This document shows positions 11,176 through 24,793 of a DNA stretch of 64,000 nucleotides, one piece after another (the first letter of the stretch is position 1; each line of letters starts with the position of its first letter). The position numbers and the translations under genes are program-made. The notes beneath the pieces are model-generated. The model saw only the letters and a program-made list of their open reading frames with translations, did not search any database and was not told the DNA's origin. Source of the stretch: Strongylocentrotus purpuratus (Eukaryota > Echinodermata > Echinoidea > Camarodonta > Strongylocentrotidae). Location: NCBI RefSeq assembly GCF_000002235.5, contig NW_022145556.1, positions 549,501 through 613,500 of the forward strand, read 5' to 3'.

Positions 11176-14039
11176 AAATCTCTGTCATGTGATTAAATAA
11201 ACACAATTTGTTGATGTCATGGGACAGGTTCAAATCCTGTGAGATTCCGGTCAAATCGATCACTATGAATCTTCTTTGGTGTCCATACATCATCATTATT
11301 GTATTTTATCCAATCATTATCATCATTTAGGCTCTAAATCTCGTGTCAGTCGTAGCATGGTGACATCTATGTATCACTAAACCTTCCATGTATACTGGCA
11401 GCTCTACCATGGGAACTTTATTTAAAAAAACGCTCAATACATATCTCTTCATTTTGGAAAAAGGAGTATTCTGATTTATAAGTAAATGTACTATTGGCTG
11501 CACAGTCAAAATTACTCTTGAGCTAAAAAGTGCGTCCCACAAAGAAGAAAAAACGAACCCCGAAAATAAACGATTATTGTAATTAGTGAACGAACTTTTC
11601 TTAAAAATTATATTTTAATTACAAAATCCATACTCGCTTCGCCAAGCAACATGTTATGAATTTGGTGTGTCATATTCAGATCCCTGGATGACAGGGGCGT
11701 TCATCTTCATAATTTAATTTCCCCAAAACCAATAACAAAAAAGCGTCCCTTTTGTGACTAAAAAGGGTGCCAATCCTAAAAAGAAAATTACATATTCTGT
11801 TGGGTTTTTTTTTAATTATGAGCCTATTATAGACCATACCTCTCCCTCTTTACCACAAAGGAATTTGTTTGTTTGTATGTTTGATTTTATTCCTGCATTT
11901 TTCAACATAGGCCTTGTAAAAAGTAATAAACATATGAAAGTACATATATATTATCCAACAAAAATCAAAATACATACATTATAATCATATCATAATTGAA
12001 ATTTGCCTCATTATTCTGATTCTTTACCGAGATATTGCAGTTTTGAAAAAACTGCAAAGATCACTGTTCATAATAAATCATATTGCGAACCTTATTTAAA
12101 TGAAAAGCAAGGGATTATATACACAGCTCATAGATTGTTTACAATAACTGTTTGATTTTGCAAAATTACAAAAAGTACACTTCTTGTCATATTCTACACC
12201 AAATCTTACCAAAGTATCCTTCGCATATATAATATTAAACATCTTCATTTGAAACCACCTCATGTTGATATCTATTGTTGATTGAAATGGAATTAGACAG
12301 TATACAGACCCCAAAGTTCATGCTTTACATTATTTTACTCTGTAATTTTGATAAATATGTGAACAGCCTAATTTTATTTTCACCGCAAAACTTGGTAAGG
12401 CTATGAATGAACCAGTTGTTTACTGTGCATGTTTTTATCATGGCTGTATACCTCACCGTTTTTTTCTTTCACTTTCTGGCATGAGTTCCACATTGATGCA
12501 TTGTGCAAATTTTGTCGGTTGGTTGGCGATGTAGCTTCGCTTCAAGACAACAACAAAATTGCATTTGGCAGCTGTAACCTCCAACATTGACTGTATATGA
12601 AATTATATTACATTTCTTGGGGGAAATTAGTTCGTCTTCTTTTTGAACGGTTTCAGTGCGTTTGAAATTAGAATCAGAACATTTCAAGGAGAATAAATCT
12701 GTTTGGGGAGGATTATTGGGGGGGGGGGGGTGGGGGGGGGGGGGACTCCATGCCCCTCCACGCCCCTTCTAGAACCGCCACTGATTTGAATCAGGGTGAT
12801 CGGTGAGAACTAGACACAGTGGTTGAAACTTGTCGGTACGAATTTTCATAGATATTCATATGTGATATAAAATCATGTCTTTGTATATACTAATTGGTGA
12901 CACTGTAATACAAGTCATGTACTACCAGAAAGTTACAGAAGCAAGGAACACTACAAAATAATCACTATCACTTTTTACTTACTGCACTGAGCAGAGATAA
13001 TGCTATTAACAATAACATTAACGTGCTTTAAAATAAATCCAGGAAAATATTCCTAAATATAGACAGACTATGCTATACTTACCGCGTGCGTATCAAGACC
13101 AGTTTGAATAAAATTATTATGAATAGTACATGACCTTGAAATACACGTATAAACTGAAAAAAACACCATGATAGTGACAATAACGACCGCACAATACTGT
13201 GGTTATATCCAATGGGGAAACTGCGCAATCTTGAGTCTAACTGTAACATTTGGCTGATGAAACCCAGTTGCTGTTTTAGGTTTAGTTTTATGTTAACAAT
13301 CATAAGTTCCTTTCCAGGTCCAGCTGTCTGCCTGTCATTTTTAAAATTGGTGTGTGTGTGTGTGTGTGTGGGGGGGGTACAACATAACACGAATACTTCT
13401 TGGTGCAAGTAATGGCCTAAGGTTTTCTTTGTGAGTGAGCAAATGTTTAACGATTGTATTGGGTTCCGATGCAAAAGTTGTCTTATCATATCGTTATGTC
13501 GTATGTAATTCTTCAAAATAATCTACTTGATGGAATTGAAATCGCAGTGTGATCTTATCAAAGGAATAAGACAATAAAAGTCCCATTTTCGTTCTTTGTG
13601 TGATACTGAATGGAATACCAAAAGCTGGCAAGCCTATCCCGTTAGCTTTGTTGGGAATAATTATAAAGCTACTTTCGATAAAGCTCTTTTTTTCGAGGGA
13701 GGGATAATATTTTTGTCACTGCAGCCCCTTTCCACTGGGTTGCACTACAGTAGTTTAGAATTTTTAAACTTCTTATTTACATTGTTTTCTAAAAGGCATG
13801 TGATACGTCAAGCTTTATATAATAGCGTTTAAAAAATAGGTATTCAGAAAGGCATTGTAACATAATATACATGCTTAGTACAACTGAAATGCGATGCAAA
13901 AATCCATGAACCTTCAAAATAGTATGTTTTAACTGTGTTATGGTGTCATTAAGTAAATACGCACTTTATTGCATATAAATATTTGTTATTAAGTCTTGTC
14001 TGTGGAAACTGATAATCATTTCCTATACGTAAAGTGGCC
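11176..14039. repeat. Module block, absent in part from unit 2
   Basis: Homologous to about 48610-51800 of unit 3. Unit 2 loses the part after about 11590. At 11190-11260 a GGTTCAAATCC B-box-like word lies in a 72-base stretch with matching ends, but no cloverleaf forms. At 12713-12785 a poly(G) run and a GAACCGCCACTG end resemble the end of another inverted-repeat element. The minus-strand frame at 12469-12720 is only partly conserved in unit 3. Confidence 0.45.
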
Positions 14040-14435
14040 TACTCGACTTCAGCTGGCAGCTGGACACATCCTTTCGGTCCTTATATATGTTGTGTCCTTT
14101 CCTAACATAGCAACTTGAGCTCTATATTTTGTGCTCCACATGGCCGAATTAAATATCGATGATTCTGAGCAGAGCCATCTAAACACAGAATTAGGTCAAC
14201 TTGGTTTCACTGGGTCACAACATGGAATATATTTTTTGTTTTGTGCTTGCCCAACAAAGCAGCAGTCGCCATATTGTGTCTAACTCGAACCGGATTGGCC
14301 AAACTATGTGTATAAATGGCTCTGATTCTGAGTTTACGAGGACGCCCTTGGATGATGGCAAATCATCTACGCTTCAAAATATTACCTTGTAGCGATCGTA
14401 GTACTAGATGGGAACAAACATATTTACATGTGCAT
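14040..14435 (+). other. Conserved block with MAELNIDDSEQ start
   Basis: This block recurs at 36300-36620 and 51810-52150. A well-placed ATG (CCACATGGCC, 14140) starts a frame beginning MAELNID in all three modules. The downstream reading is disrupted: units 1 and 3 continue DDSEQS, unit 2 has lost about 20 bases there, and the three frames end differently. It could be a decayed first exon. Protein function is unknown. Confidence 0.3.
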
Positions 14436-14440
14436 AGTAG

Positions 14441-14555
14441 AAATAGAGATAGAGAGGGGAGGGGAGAGGGAGAGGGGGAGAGAAAGAGAGAGAGAGATGA
14501 GAGAGAGAAAGAGAGAGGGGGAGAGAGAGAGGGGAGAGAGAGGGAGAGAGGAAGG

Positions 14556-14592
<37 letters not shown>

Positions 14593-14604
14593 GGAGAGAG
14601 AGAT
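14441..14604. repeat. (GA)n microsatellite, unit 1
   Basis: About 160 bases of imperfect GA repeat with GGGGA interruptions. It is matched at the same place in units 2 (36663) and 3 (52195). Confidence 0.9.
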
Positions 14605-14945
14605 ATGAGGTAAATCTTGGTCCATTTCAAATGGTGTTTCTATTGGTCTTTTGCTAGTTTGCCCTGTATTACTGTTGCACATAAGCTGCTAGAATACACA
14701 CGATCATTCTATTTTCCGTTTTATTTCATTTCTGTGATGTTGACACAATCAAAACAAAATACAAGTGCGTTGATCAGGACAGCACAAGGGGGCGCTCTTT
14801 AACATGACACAGCGTTCTAGAATGAGTCTGTTGTTTCACGTAATGTTCTACAGTTCTATTAGGTTCTCTTTATCAAGATCCTTTACCATAAATAATTGTA
14901 AATGAATAACTTTCGGATATTTGTAGAATTATCCGCTCTCTACTT
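14605..14945. repeat. Module block, no gene seen
   Basis: Homologous to 36775-37130 and 52268-52635, up to CTCTCTACTT at 14945, where homology stops because of the 8.2-kb insertion. Confidence 0.5.
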
Positions 14946-15229
14946 AGAATGATTGTTAGCGGAGAAAACATTAATACAGGCTTCCGGGTGGTGATCAATT
15001 AATTTGTTTATTTCTGATGAATTTATTTTCACAAATGCTCCTTTAAACCTGTATTAGGCCCTCATAACTCAATAATGAGTTTCTCGTCGCATTTTTTGAG
15101 GTCATAATGAGGCGACTATTTCATTATTCATTATTTGCAAGATTCCTGTATTTTAACCTTTTTACGAACACTTATAATAATTAACTTGTGGTGGTTCAAC
15201 TTGTGTATTTCCAGTTTGTTAACTTTAAT

Positions 15230-15489
15230 GCGAGTACGAACGAATCGTACGAACGAAGACTCCTCGCCAGCCGGACATATCGCAATATCTACGCCCGAAA
15301 TCGACAACAACGTCCCCACCCAGAAACAGCCGCCGCGAAGACACTGATCACACTAGCGATGACTCGAGTACACTCTCTTCAGGTGAAAGTACCCAGGAAG
15401 AGCGGATAGTTACTCCGCAAAAAACCACAACACCAAAGAAAATGCAAAAGAGGAAATCAGAAAGAAAGAAAGGGAACACAAGAAAGTGA
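15230..15489 (+). pseudogene. LINE ORF1 C-terminal remnant
   Basis: Two overlapping frames together read as the end of an ORF1 protein: one from about 15230 to the TGA at 15345, the other from about 15300 to the TGA at 15487. The second is Ser/Thr-rich (TSDDSSTLSSGEST) followed by a strongly basic end (TPKKMQKRKSERKKG), suitable for nucleic-acid binding. A frameshift near 15340 separates them. The upstream part of ORF1 is missing. Confidence 0.45.
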
Positions 15490-15562
15490 GTAGACTGAAA
15501 TTTGGATCAACAGACAAGTATTACGGAAATGAAAATCTCTAGCTGGTGAACGAAAACAAATT

Positions 15563-18500
15563 ATGTCCTTTTTATCCCTCAATGTAAGGGGGATCAGGAA
15601 TAAACTGAAACGAAACAAAATCTTTTCATGGATACATAAGCAAAAAATAGACGTAATAATGTTACAAGAAACTTTTTTGACTCTCGGATTAGAAGCAATT
15701 ATTAAGTTAGAATTAGATTACCACTGTTTCTTTAATCATGGCACAAATCACTCAAAAGGTGTGGCTATTTTTGTACGTAAATATTATTCTGAACAGATTG
15801 AACATTTTGTACACCTTGATGGTCGAGCACTTGCGATAAGATTGAAAGTTGGTGAAAACTCTTATTTTATTTTAAATGTTTACGCACCGACAAAATACAA
15901 TGAAAAAGAAAGATTTTATAACAACTTATTAAAATGGTTAAAAAAGGTGAAACAAGTAAACGATTCATTAGTGTTAGGTGGAGATTGGAATTGTGTTCAA
16001 AATGCCCAGCTGGATACTCGGGGTATGTGTTATGCTTATAAAGAGATTCAGGGGTTTAAGAAATTGCTTAAACACTTTCATATGATTGATGTGTGGAGGA
16101 AAATGTTTCCTTTCAAAAAACAATACACTTGGCGACAATTGTCATTAAATATATTTTCTCGACTTGACTATTGGCTATTAACAGATTCAATGTGGTGTTG
16201 TGTGCAGACGACTGAAATTAAGCCTGCTCCAAAATGCGATCATTGTGCAATTACTCTAAAATTGGCAACTAATAGTCCCCGAAAGGGGTGTGGTTTATGG
16301 AAAATGAATAATTCATTGTTAAAAGATGATGACTATACAGTAAACATAAAACATTTGATTAGAAAATTTAAAATGGAAAACGCTTACATGAACCCGCAAA
16401 TGAAATGGGACATGTGCAAAATAAAGATTAAAGAATACACAATCAGGTATTCGAAACAAAAGCATAAAGAAAAGAACGAAGCTTTTAACAAATTACAAAC
16501 TGAATTTATGTCAATGAGCTGTAAGACTGATGAAAATCCGTCTAAAGAAAATAAGGAAGAACTAGAACGAACAAAAATTAAATTAGACCAATGGTTAACA
16601 TATAAATGTAAAGGAGCTTTTGTCAGGTCCAGACAAAAGTGGATAGAACATGGTGAAAAATCAACGAAATATTTTTTTCAATGCGAAAAAAGAAACGGAA
16701 AAAGAAAAGAAATAAATTGTATTAAAAAGAATGGAAGGGTTGTTACAAACCAGGAAACTATTCTTAGTGAAATTGTTGAATATTATAAATGTTTGTACTC
16801 TAAAACAATCAATGGAGTTGAATCGTCTGATATTGATAATTATTTAGCTTCAACTATGCTTCCTGCATTAACGGAAGAAGAAGCAATGTCGTGTGAAGGA
16901 ATACTTACCGAGGAAGAATGTCGAAATGCTATATTTTCTATGAAAAAACAACAAGTCACCAGGTAGTGACGGTTTATCTGCTGAATTTTTAAAATGTTTT
17001 TGGGAGGATGTTAAATCCCTTGTAATAAATAGTATAAATGAAGGTTTTAATCAAAAACAGTTGTCCGAAACTCAAAAGTTAGCTATACTAACTTTGCTGT
17101 ACAAGAAAGGGGATAAACAATGCCTAGATAATTGGAGACCTATATCATTGCTTAACACAGATTATAAGATTGTAGCAAAGGTGTTATGTAAAAGATTAAA
17201 AAATGTCATAGATAAATTGATTTCTTTTGATCAATCAGGTTATTTAAAACAGCGTTCCGCTATGCAAAATCTACGTTTAGTTAAAGATATAATTGAATAC
17301 TGTGAATCAAATAATTACTCAGGTATCCTTCTTTTTCTTGATTTTAGAAAAGCTTTTGATACGGTTACTCATGAGTTCTTATTTCAACTATTATATAAGT
17401 TAAAGTTCAAAGAATCCTTTATTACATGGATCAAAGTCATTTATGCAAATGCTGTAGGGAGTGTCATAAATAATGGTTGGGTCTCGCAAAAATTTGAAAT
17501 AAAAAGGGGCATTAGGCAGGGCTGTCCGCTTTCTGCTCTATTATTTATTCTAGTTGTTGAAATTATGGCATTAAAAATAAAGCAAAATAATAATATAGAT
17601 GGTATCACAGTCGAAACTACTGACACTGGTATTTCAAAAGAATTTAAGATATCCCAACTGGCAGATGACACTGTTCTCTTTTTAAACAACATTCAATCTG
17701 CCAACATATCTCTCGAAGAAGTAAAACATTTCGGACACTTCGCTGGGCCGAGCTTAAATGTGATGAAAACAAATGCTGTTACTATACAACAGCAACAAGC
17801 ATTTATAGAAGGTATTAAATGGAACGATGAACCTGTCAAGTATTTGGGAATGTATCTAACAAGGGATAAAAAGGAGTCTGATCGATTGAACTGGTTTGTG
17901 AAACTAGAAAAAGTAAAATCAATCTTGACTTTTTGGAAAATGAGAAACTTAACTTACTATGGTAAAGTTGTAATTCTTAAATCACTTGTAATCTCACAAT
18001 TTGTGTATGTTGCTTCGGTATTACCTATCCCTCAGAAACTAGTTGTTGATTTGAATAAACTGATGTATAATTTTCTATGGAATTCAAAAAGAGAAAAAGT
18101 CAAGAGAACAGTCTTAATTAATGATATTGAAAAGGGAGGATTGGGCATGGTCGACTTAAACTCTAAATTTCAATCGCTACATTTATCATGGTTTAACAAT
18201 TTCTTTGAAAATAATTATGATATACCGTGGAAGTTTATGTTTAGATACTGGATTGAAAAAATATGTCCGTTGTTAGTAATTTTGAAAACAAATTGTTCCA
18301 GTAAAGACATGTTAAAGTTATGCTTAAAACAAAAAATACCTAATTGTTATGTTAACTGTCTCGTAACTTGGAGCGAACTTAAATATATTCAATTTCCACA
18401 AGTTATGAATGTTGAAAATCAAGTATTGTGGTACAATAGTAATATTACACATGAGAGCAAACCTCTCTTTTTTAAAGAATGGTTTAGAAAAGGCATTATA

Positions 18501-19360
18501 ACAATGAATGACATTGTAGAAAATGGACGTTTTCGGCCAAGAGAACATATTTGTAGAGTGCTTGGCTCAAATTCTTTGCTAGTTGATTTTATGTATACGA
18601 AGCTTAAAAATGCGATCCCAAAAATGTGGATCGAAAGAATTCAAGATGTTAATTACGCACATGACGATAAAACAAATTCACAATTCGAAGGCGACTTATA
18701 CGAAATAAGAACACTTGATTTTATAAGACTATCTTCAATGAAATCTAGCCATTTCTATAGCCTATTGTGTGACTTTAAGAAAAGAGAACCAGCTGTATTA
18801 ACATTTTGGGAAGGTAAACTGAACCTTGTCATTGATTTTGATTGAAGAGATACATTAAAATTTAAGTTTAAGACATTGAAAAACAATAAAATAAAACAAC
18901 TCAACTTTAAGACATTTCATAGGATTTTACCCTTTAGATACAATCTGTGCAAATGGAAAATTGTAAATGAAAACCTTTGCATTTTTTGTAAAACAGCAGA
19001 ATCTTTCGTTCATGTTCTTTTAGAGTGCCCGAGCGTAAAGCTTTTCTGGAAACGTATTGTGGAATTGATTGAATTATATTAAACGAAGAATTATTAATTG
19101 CTGGTTTTGATTTCAAACATGCAAATGGAGCAGATATAAATACAATTGTTGCATATGCTCAATACGCAATCTATTTGATGTATATGTTAAATTATTTTCA
19201 AGGTAAACCATACAACAGCTTTTTCATATGGCATGTTTTTAAATACGAGTTACTCTTGGATAACATCTCGGATGTTGTTTCGGGGTCTCTTTTCATTGAT
19301 ATACAAACATCAAATACTGTACAAATAACCCACACATATACATGCTATAAATCCAAATAG
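15563..19360 (+). pseudogene. LINE ORF2: endonuclease, reverse transcriptase, CCHC
   Basis: About 1265 codons, close to the usual length for L1/Tx1 ORF2. The start ATG at 15563 follows an in-frame stop. Endonuclease residues are visible: N7 (LNVRG), E36 (LQETF), Y107 (NVYAPT), D141 and N143 (GGDWN), D202 (SRLDYW) and the final D-H pair at 226-227, with Cys in place of the common Ser. Reverse transcriptase motifs follow: KSPGSDG near 16960, LDFRKAFD at about 17340, RGIRQGCPLS, and the catalytic LADD at 17658-17669. The C-terminal motif C-x2-C-x7-H-x4-C lies at about 18980-19030. Three lesions inactivate it: one extra A in an A6 run (16943-16948), a TGA at 18843-18845 where the paralogous codon is probably Trp, and a frameshift near 19065-19080. 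With these set aside the frame runs to a stop at 19360. Confidence 0.9.
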
Positions 19361-19400
19361 AACAGTAATTTAATAGTAACTAGTGTGACAAACCTTTCTA

Positions 19401-20284
19401 CCATAATTTACACAATTTGTAAGTATTACTACTAGTTCCAAGATATACATGATGTACATGTAGCATACATGTACACATGACTTGAAAACTTAAAACATTT
19501 TGTGTTGTGTTTATATATAAATGGTTGCTTTCATTTTCCCAATTTCTTTATTCTTTCTCAAATTTTGATATTTAGGGGCTTTTGTTTTATAGGTAAATAT
19601 CATGGTAAGATTCGTACATGATGAAGTCATTGAACACTGGTACATGGTATCATTATATCATCTATAACAAAATTAGAAAATGATCATAAATAAATAAAAA
19701 GTTGTAGTTATGTTATGTTTGATTTGAGACCATTCAGTTTGTGACATCCAGCTGAGGAGGTCCCGGAGTCCCGGAAACAACCAGGGTCTCAAATAATGCA
19801 AGAAAGGGACCGAAACTGTACCGAGGAAGTAAAAGCTAGTAAATGCTGCAGTTATTGCGCAACCTTTTTTATATGCACGAACCATGATTTTACTGCTGCA
19901 AGTCATTGGCCGTAATGTTCGTAGATGGGGAGAAATGTTCCTTCATCATCTACATGTGCGATGGCCCAGGACATTGCCATCATCCTATACCCTACTATAA
20001 GCTCTAGCTCTAATGCTGATAATAATATTTTCTCTGGATTTTTCTATAATCAAGTGCACTCTGGTTTTACAAGTGATCAGGTGAATATTATTGGTTTCTT
20101 TAAATCTACCACTACCAAGTACTTGTATGAAAATGAAAAAATCGTCTTTGCAGTTGAAGCCTAGTATATAATTTTATAAATTCTTAAACTTATTTGTAAC
20201 AGTTAGTTGAATTCAATTGAAAATATGATTCGAATTTAAATTAGCATGATTCTCTACTCATTCCTCTTAACAACCATTGTCTAG
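19401..20284. other. LINE 3' end and tubulin intron 1, no exon seen
   Basis: This holds the presumed LINE 3' UTR, with an inverted repeat around GTACATGTAGCATACATGTAC near 19457-19477, and then sequence that should be part of the first intron of the tubulin copy. The first tubulin exon (start codon and first 19 residues) is not found here or upstream to 14946. A pyrimidine-rich stretch and TCTAG precede 20285. Confidence 0.5.
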
Positions 20285-22655
<2,371 letters not shown>

Positions 22656-22665
22656 ATTCGCTAAA

Positions 22666-23100
22666 AGGGATAGTTGAGTTCTTGTTTAAGACTGCAAATG
22701 CCTTCAAAGTGCATGGTTATTGCTCTTATTCTTCTTTATGACATTTCTAGTGCACTTTTATGACCTAAAATTGCTATGAAGTTAATTTTAGACCCCAAAA
22801 TGTGTGAAATTTAGATTAAAGACGATCATACCAATTCAGCTCCAATTTCAAATAAATACGGTGACCGTATTAATAAATAATAATATCTCGTTTTTTAACG
22901 GCTGGTTCAAAATTACCAAATATATGTGGGGCACCACAAATATTAGAAATGTTTATATTCATGGATATTTCAGCTGTCTATGAATCGATAAGTGTATCAT
23001 TCAAATTGTATATTCTTTTAAATTCGACACTCAGTTTTTCATTATCTTACAAAAAAAATATTTTGTGTAGCACCCTCTGCAACAAAACTCAACTATCCCT
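22666..23100. mobile_element. MITE-like element with AGGGATAGTTGAGTT ends
   Basis: AGGGATAGTTGAGTT at 22666 is matched by its inverse complement ending at 23100, and the matching continues loosely inward. The 435-base interior is AT-rich and non-coding. Its right end coincides with the point where homology to units 2 and 3 resumes. No clear target-site duplication is seen, so the superfamily is open. Confidence 0.6.
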
Positions 23101-23222
23101 ATATTCATAACTGGGAACGATTGACAGGAACATCATAATTGTAGATCTTGTCAGTAAACAGGATATGTTGATAGAAAAGGATTTCTCAAATGATATGCGC
23201 CCATCCTATCCTCCCTTTTTGT

Positions 23223-23234
23223 TCTCTCTCCCCC

Positions 23235-23281
<47 letters not shown>

Positions 23282-23346
23282 AATGTATGTCTCGCTCTCT
23301 CTGCGTCTCTCTGTGTGTGTCCCTCTCTTTCTCATCCTCCCTCTCG
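23223..23346. repeat. (CT)n microsatellite, unit 1
   Basis: An imperfect CT tract. The counterparts in units 2 and 3 lie at 37302 and 52795, about 0.5-0.6 kb from the GA tract of the same unit. In unit 1 the insertion has pushed the pair 8.6 kb apart. Confidence 0.9.
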
Positions 23347-24545
23347 GATAGATCTCTCTTTCTCTCTCCTATTCTCTATTTCACCTTCCTTCCTTTTTCT
23401 ACGTACGATGTGAGTTTTCTCTTGAACTACTCAAAGAAGTTCTACCAATCTTTTTTAATCTGCCCCCTGTTCTTTTTCTGCTCCCCTCCTTCTCTTCATT
23501 GATTCTTCTTCTTGTTCTCTCACTGGACTGTTTCCTTCCTCGGCCACTTTGGTACAACTGTATTTCTCTTTCTCTCATTCTCGTTCTTCAATTTTGAGTA
23601 AAGTTCTCAAGGTATCTGTTAGCAGAATTCTGCAGGTTCGTTTTGTTCTTTTAGGTCAGGGTTTAATAGCTAAAATTAGAACTTATGTCATTATGCACCA
23701 TTTGCAATTAAAGTTAAGTGATTTTAGTTATTCAATTTATTAAAAAAATGAAAAAGCTGGTCAATAACAATATCTTTATTAATCGATTAATGAAATATTT
23801 TACAGTTAATGAAAGTATATATAAATGACATAATAAACATGATGAAGAAAAATATTAACATTCAATAAATCAGGTATGGAAGAAAGTTTGATAAATATAT
23901 ATGCTTGATTATTAAAACTACGAATAAGAATAAATAACATTGTGACAGTACAAAAGAGTGGAAATGAGACAGAAAAATACAAAAACAGAGAGAGATGGGG
24001 AGGGGGAGGGGAAGAGAGACAGAGAGAGAGGGGGGAGGAAGAGAGAGAGGGGGAGGGAGAGAGAGGGGAAAGAGATGTAGGTAAATTTATGGATAATATC
24101 CATTTAATTTCTGATAAAAAGTAAGAACATTTGGGGCTTAAAATACATCATCGGGGATCTCAATTTTGTCTACCTTTCTCAACTTTGGGAGGGGGACCCC
24201 ACCCAAACCCAACCCTAGTACATGCATTTCCAATCCATTTTCTAAAAGTGGGGATGGAGCAAACTCATGCTAAAAACGAGCACATTGATTTATGTCTGCA
24301 TACCACGTGACTTTAAAAACACACCGCTTTATTTTACAAATTTACAAATCTGAAGTCCCGTAAGGCACGTCCACTTTACAATATCCACAGCGTTTGAAAT
24401 CAATGATGCCACTGTTTGTTGACGAATTTGGGTCGGAATCACCCAGCATTTATACGTTTTAAAGCTTAGAGTAACACATAAATATAATGAAACTATACAT
24501 TAACCAACCGGAAAAGACCTTGTTAGTGTGTGTGTGTGTTTTTTT

Positions 24546-24576
<31 letters not shown>

Positions 24577-24624
24577 GGTAGTAATAAGATACATGAATAT
24601 ACAATACTTAATTGCAAACACTAT
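23347..24624. repeat. Module block with GA tract, no gene seen
   Basis: Homologous to 37410-39640 and 52930-55730. A GA tract lies at about 23986-24078. A poly(T) run of about 23 bases after a GT repeat is at 24530-24563. Relative to units 2 and 3, about 490 bases near 23755 are missing here. Confidence 0.5.
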
Positions 24625-24653
24625 GGCCCGAATTCACAAAGGAGGTTTGTCGA
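24625..24653 (+). mobile_element. Solo end of a GGCCCGAATTCAC MITE
   Basis: GGCCCGAATTCACAAAGGAG at 24625 matches the terminal sequence of the complete element at 28446-28625. Only the left end is present, followed directly by poly(C). The paralogous sites near 39640 and 55725 lack it. Confidence 0.55.
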
Positions 24654-24793
24654 GTTGCCCCCCCCCCCCCCTTGGCCGGCCAAGACAATCGTGCACTTTT
24701 ATGAAACTGCAGCACATCACGACTCTGGCAAACATGGTGCAAAGACAGAGGGAGACCGATGTATGACGCTTATCAGCCATCATCAGATCGCAG

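Larger units (their letters stand above)
15200..19400 (+). mobile_element. L1/Tx1-type LINE, 5'-truncated
   Basis: A non-LTR retrotransposon with the end of ORF1, a 73-base spacer and almost all of ORF2 (AP endonuclease, reverse transcriptase, C-terminal CCHC). The element moves by target-primed reverse transcription in the nucleus. The 5' end is truncated inside ORF1, as is usual for LINE copies. I cannot see a poly(A) tail or clear target-site duplication, so both ends are approximate. It is absent from units 2 and 3. The L1/Tx1 group is inferred from the LNVRG/LQETF endonuclease words and the ECP..FW context of the terminal zinc motif. Confidence 0.85.

Noticed and set aside
11188..11262. 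tRNA-like segment with GGTTCAAATCC (also near 35455 and 48673)
   Set aside because: The T-arm and acceptor halves can be paired over 72 bases, but no D-arm or anticodon stem forms and there is no A box. At most a tRNA-derived relic.
12469..12687. Minus-strand frame with SPKKCNII and YTVNVGG
   Set aside because: Similar words occur in unit 3, but the frames diverge after about 55 residues and unit 2 lacks the region. It lies next to an inverted-repeat end and is probably element-derived.
13079..13516. Minus-strand frame of 145 residues crossing a GT repeat
   Set aside because: It includes translated microsatellite (THTHTHT), and the unit 3 counterpart shifts frame.
14316..14682. R/E- or S/L-rich proteins in the GA tract
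   Set aside because: Pure translation of a microsatellite; tract length differs between units without regard to frame.
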